Assembly: GCA_036745245.1 (NCBI GenBank)
Contig: DAIOGN010000065.1
Coordinates: 1-18,292 of the forward strand
Source: DAIOGN01 sp036745245
GTDB taxonomy: Bacteria > Zixibacteria > MSB-5A5 > JAUVRN01
Reading direction: 5' to 3'
Length of the DNA: 18,292 nucleotides
A model generated the notes under the pieces. That model was given only the letters and a program-made list of their open reading frames with translations. It searched no databases and was not told where the DNA came from. Positions within the stretch are counted from its first letter, which is position 1; each line of letters opens with the position of its first letter. A program made the position numbers and the translations under genes. This document shows, in pieces, positions 5,907-12,634 of this stretch.

Positions 5907-7970
5907 ATGCAGAAGCTAAGATTGGATCTGGTGGCCGGTGCCCGGCCGGACTTTATCAAACTCTCCTCGTTGTATCACCGCCTGGCTCAAAGCGAGAGCG
6001 CGTTCACTCCGCGCCTCGTGCACACCGGACAACATTACGACACAAAGCTGTGCGAAGTGTTCTTCACCGACCTCGGCCTGCCCCAGCCTCACGTGAACCT
6101 GCACGTGGGCTCTGCTCCCACCTCACAGCAGACCGCGCGGGTCATGGAGGCCTATGAGAACTGCGTGAAGCGCTCACGGCCGCAGGCGACCCTGGTGGTG
6201 GGCGACACCACGAGCACTCTGGGCTGTGCGCTGGCGGCCGCGCAAACACAGCTCCCACTCATTCATCTGGAAGCAGGGCTGCGCAGCTTCGACCGCGCCA
6301 TGCCCGAAGAGATCAATCGCGTGCTCACCGACCGCATGGCCGATCTGCACCTGGTGCCTTCGGAAGACGCCATGGCCAACCTTCGGCGCGAGGGCGTGGA
6401 CGACGAGCAGATTCAATTCGTGGGAAACACCACGATCGATGCGCTGGAGTCGCATCTCGAGCGCGCCCGGACATCCCGCGTGCTGGCCACGCTGGGCCTG
6501 GAGCCGGGCCGCTACGGACTGGCCACGCTGCATCGTGCCGGGAACGTGGATTCCCCGGAGGTCCTTTCGGAGCTGGCCCTGATTCTGGCCGAATTGTCGA
6601 CCCGACTGCCGATCGTCGTACCTGCGCACCCGCGACTGAAGAAGAATCTGCTGGCCCTGGACTCGCGCATCACGGAACAGCTGAAGCGCGCCTCCCACCT
6701 GAGTTTCATCGACCCGCTGGGCTACATCGACTTCGTGGCGCTCGAGATGCAGGCGCGCCTGGTCCTCACCGACTCCGGCGGCGTTCAGGATGAAACCACG
6801 GTGCTGGGCATACCCTGCCTCACGCTCAGACACAACACGGAGCGCCCCGTCACCGTGCACCAGGGCACCAATGTTCTCGTAGGCCACGACAGAAACCGGA
6901 TCCTGAACACCATCGATGAAGTGCTGGCGCTGCCCATGCCCGGGGCGCGACTGCCCAGGCACTGGGATGGTCAGGCGGCCGGCCGGGTGGTGGAGGCCCT
7001 GACGAACTTCATGCGGGCCCCTCGCTCGCAAGCTCCCAAGGCCGCCCTGAAGCCTGCCGTGAAAGCGTTTCTCCTGCCTCATGTTTCTGCACATCGCTCT
7101 GCCACCGTGCGCCGCGAACTCCTCTACATCGCGGAGAGCGGGGAGTGGCAAAACGCGTCCGGCACAGAACAACTATCCGACCGCGTGGCTTCGTACGCGG
7201 GAGCCGACCGCGTGGTGCTGTGCGCCGATTCGTCGGGCGGATTCGCCACGTTGCGCGCCCATTACAGCGGGCGCGTGGCCGTGCTCAGCGGATTCGTTCC
7301 CGATGACATCGCATCCACACTCAACGGCAGTGCCACGCCCTGGGCGGGGCTGTCGGAGCCCTTACCGGCGGATGTGGAGATGGTGTACATCCCGCCCGTG
7401 CAGATAGGATCGTGGACTTCTGCCGACACACAGGCCCTGGCCGAAGCGGCGGGTCGCTATCCCACGCTGCCTTTCGTGGTGGATGAACGCTGGTTCGAAT
7501 ACTCCAGGGTGTCTGCTGAAGCACATATGAAGCAGGCCGACAATCTGATCCTCCTGCGCAGTCTCGGTCCTGCGTTCGGGCTCGATGGCCTGGGAGCGGG
7601 CTACATGCTGGCGTCCCGTCGCATGCTGCCCGATGGAGTGGCGAAGGCGTCCGAAGCAGCGATTCTGCCGGTGACCCGGCGCGCCGCCTGGGTGGCTCTG
7701 GTCGATCTGGGCTATTGTCAGGAGTACGTGCACACCCGCCTGACCACCCGGTCGTGGATTGCGCGTTCACTCGAATCTCTTGGCTTCAACGTCGTTCCGC
7801 TTCCGGGGCCGCACGTGTTCGTGCGCGGTGACATTCCGGCCGCTCTCGCCGGTCAGGAAGGTGTCGGTCCCACGGAGGGTGGGTGGCTCTGGGCCATTGG
7901 CACCCCCGACCAGATCGAGGATCAGTTCTCTCGACTTGAAACAGAACAAGTGTCCGTGACGAGGTCGTGA
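5907..7970 (+). CDS. wecB: UDP-GlcNAc 2-epimerase fused to a degenerate HisC-like aminotransferase-fold domain
   Basis: This is a 687-aa two-domain protein. Residues 1-370 are a complete non-hydrolysing UDP-N-acetylglucosamine 2-epimerase (UDP-GlcNAc to UDP-ManNAc, cytosolic). They include GARPDFIK (Arg13, Lys18), HTGQHYD, GDTTS (Asp100), HLEAGLRSFD (Glu122), PEEINR (134-135), LHRAGN (His209), TDSGGVQDE and RPVT, so the catalytic set is present. Residues 393-680 follow the order of a class I/II (HisC-like) aminotransferase: VVDERWFEYS (Asp526), RSLGPAFGLDGLGAGY, LESLGFNVVP and LWAIGTPDQI. The Schiff-base Lys of SKAFGL is Pro555, the GLRxGY Arg is Gly563, the NPNNPTG Asn aligns with Val498 and the C-terminal Arg with Trp662. 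PLP catalysis is therefore unlikely. AAGAGG at 5895-5900 supports the ATG. There is no stop or frameshift at the junction. The role of the second domain is unknown; a regulatory or scaffolding function is inference. Confidence 0.9.
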   Translation: MQKLRLDLVAGARPDFIKLSSLYHRLAQSESAFTPRLVHTGQHYDTKLCEVFFTDLGLPQPHVNLHVGSAPTSQQTARVMEAYENCVKRSRPQATLVVGDTTSTLGCALAAAQTQLPLIHLEAGLRSFDRAMPEEINRVLTDRMADLHLVPSEDAMANLRREGVDDEQIQFVGNTTIDALESHLERARTSRVLATLGLEPGRYGLATLHRAGNVDSPEVLSELALILAELSTRLPIVVPAHPRLKKNLLALDSRITEQLKRASHLSFIDPLGYIDFVALEMQARLVLTDSGGVQDETTVLGIPCLTLRHNTERPVTVHQGTNVLVGHDRNRILNTIDEVLALPMPGARLPRHWDGQAAGRVVEALTNFMRAPRSQAPKAALKPAVKAFLLPHVSAHRSATVRRELLYIAESGEWQNASGTEQLSDRVASYAGADRVVLCADSSGGFATLRAHYSGRVAVLSGFVPDDIASTLNGSATPWAGLSEPLPADVEMVYIPPVQIGSWTSADTQALAEAAGRYPTLPFVVDERWFEYSRVSAEAHMKQADNLILLRSLGPAFGLDGLGAGYMLASRRMLPDGVAKASEAAILPVTRRAAWVALVDLGYCQEYVHTRLTTRSWIARSLESLGFNVVPLPGPHVFVRGDIPAALAGQEGVGPTEGGWLWAIGTPDQIEDQFSRLETEQVSVTRS

Positions 7971-7988
7971 CGAGACGGCCATGAACGA

Positions 7989-8007
7989 CCTGTCGGCCCA
8001 TGACAGG
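7989..8007. repeat. Perfect 6-bp dyad after the wecB fusion stop
   Basis: CCTGTC (7989-7994) pairs with GACAGG (8002-8007) across a 7-nt loop, starting 18 nt after the stop codon. It could form an RNA hairpin at the transcript end, but no U tract follows, so calling it a terminator is not justified. Confidence 0.4.
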
Positions 8008-8076
8008 CGGACGCCTGCGAGAACACGTCTCACAGTGCGTCCGGATGCGAACGAACCACGCGACGGGGCCGCCGCC

Positions 8077-8092
8077 CGACTTGGGCAAGTCG
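8077..8092. repeat. Perfect 6-bp dyad CGACTT-gggc-AAGTCG
   Basis: The arms at 8077-8082 and 8087-8092 are exact inverted copies separated by 4 nt. The element lies about 75 bp upstream of the -35 box, a position suited to a regulator site; it could also be an RNA stem if transcription reads through from wecB. Confidence 0.4.
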
Positions 8093-8157
8093 ATCGGCAC
8101 ACGGCGGCGGTCCCGCTCGCTTTATCACCAACGGATTGGATGCGCACTCCCGCGGCA

Positions 8158-8195
8158 AATTGTCCCTTGACAATTGACGCGCCGTACGCGATTCT
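8158..8195 (+). promoter_or_regulatory. Sigma-70-like promoter with a palindromic operator over its -35 box
   Basis: TTGACA (8167-8172) is a perfect -35 hexamer. Seventeen nt downstream is GATTCT (8190-8195), a weak -10 with 3 of 6 matches. The -35 lies inside a perfect inverted repeat with 7-bp arms, AATTGTC (8158-8164) and GACAATT (8169-8175), separated by CCTT. The predicted start near 8202 gives a leader of about 36 nt before the sugar-transferase ATG. A dimeric regulator bound here would block RNA polymerase, so repression is the simplest model. Promoter activity is inferred. Confidence 0.5.
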
Positions 8196-8226
8196 CGCTG
8201 CAACTTTGCTGGAAAGGGGTCCGGCA

Positions 8227-8237
8227 AAGGGGGGGGA
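8227..8237 (+). promoter_or_regulatory. Ribosome-binding region containing a G8 homopolymer
   Basis: Eight consecutive G (8229-8236), preceded by AA, end 1 nt before the ATG at 8238. AAGG at 8227-8230 would serve as the Shine-Dalgarno core with a 7-nt spacer. A change in G-run length would alter the spacing. Confidence 0.5.
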
Positions 8238-9029
8238 ATGGATTCCGGCAACACCATAGCGCCCACAGGCACGGTTGTGGTGCGTTCAAGTCAGGGTGAC
8301 TTCGGCATCACGCTGCCGCCACCGCAGGGGGTGCACTACACCCACGACGCCACACTTACAACCAGATCGCTGGACGCAGCCGAGCCGCAGGTGCCGGCCG
8401 CGTGGGTGTTCACTCCCATCACGACGCAGGGCTTCGCCCGTGTCGTCAAGCGCGCCATGGATCTGGCAGGCGGCGTGTTTGGCATCGTCATCAGCTCACC
8501 GTTGTGGCTGCTCGCCGCGCTGGCCGTGAAGTGCGACGGCCAGGGCCATGTGCTGTTCAGACAGGTGCGCGTGGGGAAGGAGGGTCGGCCCTTCAAGATG
8601 CTGAAGTTCCGCACGATGTGCGCCGACGCCGAGCACCGCAAGGCGGACCTCGCCGCGCACAACCAAATGACCGGCCCCGTGTTCAAGATGCACAACGATC
8701 CGCGTGTGACGCGCCTGGGCCGCCTGCTACGCAAGTATTCCGTGGATGAGTTGCCGCAGCTGGTCAACGTGGTGCGCGGCGAAATGTCCCTCGTGGGCCC
8801 GCGCCCGGCTCTGCCTTCCGAGGTGAATCAGTACGAGGCGTGGCAGCGCCAGAGGCTGGCGGTGAAGCCTGGCCTCACGTGCCTGTGGCAGGTGAATGGC
8901 CGAAACGAAGTGGACTTCGAAGAGTGGATGAAGCTCGATCTCGAGTACATCAGCCGCTCGTCGCCGGGCCTGGATCTTGTGATTCTGGTGAAGACGGTTC
9001 CCGCCGTGCTGAGAGGCACGGGGGTGTAA
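8238..9029 (+). CDS. Initiating undecaprenyl-phosphate sugar-1-phosphate transferase (PglC/WbaP catalytic type)
   Basis: This membrane enzyme moves a sugar-1-phosphate from a UDP-sugar to undecaprenyl phosphate, starting the lipid-linked repeat unit at the cytoplasmic face. The 263-aa protein has the bacterial sugar transferase domain: VVKRAMDLAGGVFG leading into a hydrophobic segment (about 76-98), LFRQVRVGKEGRPFKMLKFRTM, GRLLRKYSVDELPQL with the catalytic Asp170-Glu171 pair, GEMSLVGPRP, and KPGLTCLWQVNGRN. The four-helix N-terminal domain of WbaP/WcaJ is absent; instead about 65 residues without membrane segments precede the core. It has its own promoter-like leader and a G8 ribosome site. 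Its stop is 9 bp from the stop of the convergent export gene. The sugar donor cannot be read from sequence. Confidence 0.92.
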   Translation: MDSGNTIAPTGTVVVRSSQGDFGITLPPPQGVHYTHDATLTTRSLDAAEPQVPAAWVFTPITTQGFARVVKRAMDLAGGVFGIVISSPLWLLAALAVKCDGQGHVLFRQVRVGKEGRPFKMLKFRTMCADAEHRKADLAAHNQMTGPVFKMHNDPRVTRLGRLLRKYSVDELPQLVNVVRGEMSLVGPRPALPSEVNQYEAWQRQRLAVKPGLTCLWQVNGRNEVDFEEWMKLDLEYISRSSPGLDLVILVKTVPAVLRGTGV

Positions 9030-9038
9030 GGCCTCGCG

Positions 9039-11408
9039 TCAGATCTTCGAAACGAGAATGATGGCGGTAAGCGAGGCCGTGGCCACCGTGAGAATCATCA
9101 CCAGGTCGCGGGTGAAGTGCCCCTCACGTTCGATCTTGGTAGGCACCGCGATCACGTCCCCCAGATCCACCGTTTGACCCATGGTGCCTCCGCCCGAGTA
9201 GGCCATGCCATTGGCGCGGATGAGGCGGGTGCCGTCTTCGTCTGCCCTGCGCGTGAAGCCCCCCGCGCGTTCGATGTAGTACTTCACACTTTCGTCTTCA
9301 CGGAACTGGATCGTGGCGTTGATGCCGACGGCGCCCAGTACGGAAATGCCCGACGGGATGGCCGGAACGATCACGCTGTCGTTCGGTTGAAGCACCAGAT
9401 CGCCTTCCTTGCCTTCCGATTTCCGCAGCCGCTCCACATCGATGGCGATCCGATTGACGGATCCGCTCTCGAATTCCACGAACGACAGCTTCAATGGCTG
9501 TCCGAGCGTGTCGAGAATGAGGGGCGTGGACTTCTCCAGCTGGCTGCGGAGTTTGAGCCTGTCCAATCGAGCCGAGATGGTGGGTCGGAGGAACACGGTG
9601 CCGCGCGGAAACGCTTCGGTGGTGAACCCTCCCGCCCGCTCAATCAACCCCAGAAGAGTCTCCTGCCGATGGATCAGGGCGTACTCCCCCGGGAATTGCA
9701 CCTCGCCCAGAATCGTGACCGTGGGATGATATTGCCATTCGGGAACCTGCCGGATGTACACGCGATCGTCCTCGTGCAACACCACAGACAGTTGTGCTGA
9801 GTCGAGCAGGTCGAGAGGGCTCACCGACACCTGGCCCACCGAGTCGAAATGCGAGATTTCGCCGCGGAGCCTGTACGCGCTCCTGGAGTAGGAGCCCGCC
9901 AGAAGGATCAGGTCACCCACGGTCATGCCTTCGTGGAAGGCATAGGTGCCCGGGCGCGCGACTTCGCCCTGAATGAACACCTGCTTAAGCCATTGCGTTT
10001 CCTGAAGGGAGTAGATGTACACGGAGTCGAGGTCCTGAAGCGGCACATCGGCGGCCGGGTCCGACAGGAGCAACCTGGGGCTGAAGTGAATCAGCTCCGA
10101 ACTCCAGTCGGTGTGCCGTCGGAACAGATTGGCGCGATCGAGATAGACGTCGTACTCCTGAAGCTGGCTCTGGCGCAAGAGGTGCGACAACCGGGTGGTG
10201 TCGCTGCGTTCGTAGTAGCCGGGGTACTTCACTTTGCCGAAAATGGCCACCCGGTTTTTCCGGCCCCCGAAGACGGAGTACACCGTGACGCGGTCCCCGT
10301 CCTGGAGCGGCCGGGCGGACAGTGTGTCGGGCGGAGCCTCCGGCGACAGATTCAGATCGAAGACCTGCCATTCGCGGTCGGCGGTCACGCGCTCCAACTG
10401 GATTCTTGAAAGATGGGCCCGGGACGTGGGGCCGCCTGCCAAGTGGAGCAGATCCCGGGGCGACTGACCTTCCAGAACTTCGTAGACGGCGGGTCGAATC
10501 ACTTCGCCCCGAATGGCGACGCGCCGGCCGGCCACTGGGACAAATACGACGTCGCCCGATTCAAGTCGTACATCGAAGGAGTTGTCGCCCTTGAGAAGGA
10601 AGTCGTACAAGTCCTTGTTGAGAATCTCCTCGCCCTGGCGAATCAGCCTGACGGAGCGCATCGAGCCGTGGTCGTTTGGCCCGCCTGCCAGATAGAGTGC
10701 ATTGAAAATGGATGTGAGCGACGACACCGTGTAGGCGCCGGGACGCGTCACCTCGCCGGCCAGGAAGATCCGGATGGATCGTATCTTGCCGAGCGAGATG
10801 CTGAGTTCGAACTCGGAGTAGGCCGATGCGAGCCGTCGCTTGAGCTCCTTCTTGAGATCGGCGAAGCTCTTCCCCCACGCCATGACTTCGCCCACTTTGG
10901 GGATGACGATCTTGCCTTCCCGGTCTACCGTGAGGGAGTACTCCTGGTCTACTCGTCCCCAGAGGTAGATGATGACCTGATCTCCGGCACCGAGCACGTA
11001 GGTGTCATCGGAGGCGATGTTGTCTGGAGGCGGTTCGGATTCGAGCTGGCTGAACAGATGCGACCCGAACGCCCGTAGCGACTCGAACGTGGGCAGTTCG
11101 CCCGGTTTCGGCTGGGCAGGTTCCGACGTCGGCCTCGCAGCAGGTCTGCTCGTGTCTGGGTTCGTGAGAAAGTAGTCTGGGCTCTTATATGAGCTGTCTT
11201 CGCCTGTCTTGGGCGATGTGGCTTCCAGTCTCCGGAGCAGCTCCGCCTTCTGCTCGTCTGTGAGTTGACTTGGATCCGACGGCAGCTGTGCACGAAGACC
11301 ACCGGCCAACGTCAGGAGGAGGAACAGAGCGCAGACGCAGAGGCTCCTACGAAAGAGCGGCCGCACAGACGGTGCCACCCTGCTACGACCGTCTGGACTC
11401 GGGTTCAT
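9039..11408 (-). CDS. Long polysaccharide export protein with about six SLBB domains (Wza-like)
   Basis: This is a secreted or envelope protein for polysaccharide export. The ATG at 11408 gives 789 aa with a signal peptide (hydrophobic core about 23-36, likely cleavage after GLRA at 40). A GTG at 11378, just after the wzz stop, is a possible alternative; longer upstream extensions would run well into wzz. After a Pro-rich linker comes a Poly_export domain (about 135-205: VLGAGDQVIIYLWG...KIVIPKVGEV). About six SLBB repeats follow, starting near 213, 297, 387, 477, 564 and 688, each with a GxVxxPGxY-like motif (for example AGEVTRPGAYTV, QGEVARPGTYAF, LGEVQFPGEYAL). The C-terminus (768-787) is a hydrophobic helix. 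There is no lipobox Cys, unlike E. coli Wza (about 380 aa). It overlaps wzz by 26 nt, pointing to coupling. Confidence 0.88.
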   Translation of the reverse strand: MNPSPDGRSRVAPSVRPLFRRSLCVCALFLLLTLAGGLRAQLPSDPSQLTDEQKAELLRRLEATSPKTGEDSSYKSPDYFLTNPDTSRPAARPTSEPAQPKPGELPTFESLRAFGSHLFSQLESEPPPDNIASDDTYVLGAGDQVIIYLWGRVDQEYSLTVDREGKIVIPKVGEVMAWGKSFADLKKELKRRLASAYSEFELSISLGKIRSIRIFLAGEVTRPGAYTVSSLTSIFNALYLAGGPNDHGSMRSVRLIRQGEEILNKDLYDFLLKGDNSFDVRLESGDVVFVPVAGRRVAIRGEVIRPAVYEVLEGQSPRDLLHLAGGPTSRAHLSRIQLERVTADREWQVFDLNLSPEAPPDTLSARPLQDGDRVTVYSVFGGRKNRVAIFGKVKYPGYYERSDTTRLSHLLRQSQLQEYDVYLDRANLFRRHTDWSSELIHFSPRLLLSDPAADVPLQDLDSVYIYSLQETQWLKQVFIQGEVARPGTYAFHEGMTVGDLILLAGSYSRSAYRLRGEISHFDSVGQVSVSPLDLLDSAQLSVVLHEDDRVYIRQVPEWQYHPTVTILGEVQFPGEYALIHRQETLLGLIERAGGFTTEAFPRGTVFLRPTISARLDRLKLRSQLEKSTPLILDTLGQPLKLSFVEFESGSVNRIAIDVERLRKSEGKEGDLVLQPNDSVIVPAIPSGISVLGAVGINATIQFREDESVKYYIERAGGFTRRADEDGTRLIRANGMAYSGGGTMGQTVDLGDVIAVPTKIEREGHFTRDLVMILTVATASLTAIILVSKI

Positions 11409-12492
11409 TCTGATCGACACCCTCCGTAGGTGGTCCGGAGGGAACTTTGGTCGCCGGCCGGATGAAACGAAGCAGGCGCGATGGCATCGAGGGCGCATGG
11501 AGGCTGGCCCCGCCAATGCGTCCGACGATCTCATGGCTGCCCGGTTCCCTCATGATGGCTTCGTACACGACAGCGGTTCCGGACGCCAGCAGGAACGTCA
11601 GGCACACGATCGACGCCAGAATCAGGGTGCGAAACGGCCCCGATTTCCGGCTGGGAAGTGAAGGCTCATCCAGAACCCGGAGAATGGGCGTGTTCTTCTG
11701 CGCCTCGAACTTGGCGGCCTCGTACTCCTGCGAAAGATACAACACCGTAGTTCCCTTGAGCTCGACCTGCCGCCTCAGCCGCTGATCGTTCTTTACGATC
11801 TCCGGGCTCGAGGTCTGATTCCAGTTTCTGTTGGCCATTCGGAAGGCTTCGAGCGAATCTTCGGCCATCTCCAGTTCCTTCGTTTGCAGCATCAGCTGTT
11901 CGCTCAGGTAACGCGCATTGTCGGCGGCCTTCGAATTCCGTTTGAGCCGCGTGATGTTCTCCAGTTCTGTGAGGTACTGCGACAGCACGTTTCGCGACAG
12001 GTCGGCGTACTTCGTTTCCAGGGCCAGCCGGATGAGACCCGTCTTGTTGTCCACGTCGATGGTGAGCGCCTGGTCCAGCGCGCGGTAGAGAAGTTCGGGG
12101 TCTGACTCCCCAACGTACTCCTGAAGGGACATCTGCCGGACCTCCTCATCGTGATCGAAGGTATACACGGTGTGGAGGACGGCGTCCTTGACACGGCGCG
12201 ACCGCAGAATCTCCGGATAGAGTTCGGAAGTGGCTTCGATCCCCGCCTCGATGGAGGGGATCCCCATGAGCGATTTGATTTCGGACAACTGGGACTGTTG
12301 CGTCGTCGGGAGAATGGATGCACGCGACGTGTAGGTGTTGGGCAGGAGAAGCAGAATGCCGGCGAACACAACGGTGGCTCCGAGGACGGCCAGACCAATG
12401 CGCCGACGGTGCAACCATAGCACGCCCTCGAGCCAGGCGACGCTGACTTCATTCGGCAGTCGACGGATCGGCCCGTCAGGCGGCAGGGTCAC
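11383..12492 (-). CDS. Wzz-type polysaccharide co-polymerase / chain-length determinant
   Basis: This inner-membrane protein is expected to set polysaccharide chain length together with the polymerase. The 369-aa protein has the Wzz layout. A cytoplasmic N-terminus leads to TM1 (about 32-50) followed by PNTYTSRASILPT, then a periplasmic domain with a charged helical stretch likely to form a coiled coil (about 186-265). LDEPSLPSRKSGPFR, a Pro-rich segment, precedes TM2 (about 288-309). A 60-residue cytoplasmic tail follows and holds no Walker motifs or Tyr cluster, so no BY-kinase domain is attached. The GTG at 12492 is favoured because GGGGAG lies 8 nt upstream; a nearby ATG is out of frame. 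A promoter-like sequence precedes the gene, and it overlaps the export gene by 26 nt. Confidence 0.88.
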   Translation of the reverse strand: MTLPPDGPIRRLPNEVSVAWLEGVLWLHRRRIGLAVLGATVVFAGILLLLPNTYTSRASILPTTQQSQLSEIKSLMGIPSIEAGIEATSELYPEILRSRRVKDAVLHTVYTFDHDEEVRQMSLQEYVGESDPELLYRALDQALTIDVDNKTGLIRLALETKYADLSRNVLSQYLTELENITRLKRNSKAADNARYLSEQLMLQTKELEMAEDSLEAFRMANRNWNQTSSPEIVKNDQRLRRQVELKGTTVLYLSQEYEAAKFEAQKNTPILRVLDEPSLPSRKSGPFRTLILASIVCLTFLLASGTAVVYEAIMREPGSHEIVGRIGGASLHAPSMPSRLLRFIRPATKVPSGPPTEGVDQNEPESRRS

Positions 12493-12548
12493 TGGCTGAA
12501 CTCCCCTCAGGCATGGTCGCGCTCAATGATCCCGGATGAGGCATGCCG

Positions 12549-12577
12549 AATATGGACGCGGGTTCCCGGGTGGTCAA
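12549..12577 (-). promoter_or_regulatory. Candidate sigma-70 promoter driving wzz and the SLBB export gene
   Basis: On the minus strand TTGACC (12577-12572) is followed after exactly 17 nt by CATATT (12554-12549), 5/6 and 4/6 matches to the -35 and -10 consensus. It lies in the 142-bp gap between the GT4 gene and wzz, with a predicted leader of about 50 nt before the wzz GTG. It would allow the two length-control/export genes to be expressed apart from the glycosyltransferases. Confidence 0.45.
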
Positions 12578-12634
12578 TCTGTATCCGACGAGCCGGCCGG
12601 CATCGGGCAAAGCATGCGTGCGCACAGACAGGGT

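Larger units (their letters stand above)
7971..8237 (+). other. 267-bp leader between the wecB fusion and the initiating sugar transferase
   Basis: The stretch holds three perfect dyads (7989-8007, 8077-8092 and 8158-8175) and a sigma-70-like promoter, listed separately. A 92-codon frame starting at the ATG at 7981 runs through all of these elements and into the next gene; it has no recognisable domain and is treated as non-coding. No T-tract terminator is visible after the wecB fusion stop. Confidence 0.6.

Noticed and set aside
7981..8259. 92-codon open frame starting 10 nt after the wecB fusion stop.
   Set aside because: No recognisable domain, runs through the dyads and promoter and into the sugar-transferase gene in another frame.
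9117..9800. Plus-strand open frame of 227 codons opposite the SLBB gene.
   Set aside because: The minus-strand frame shows repeated SLBB motifs; the plus frame has none and is a shadow.
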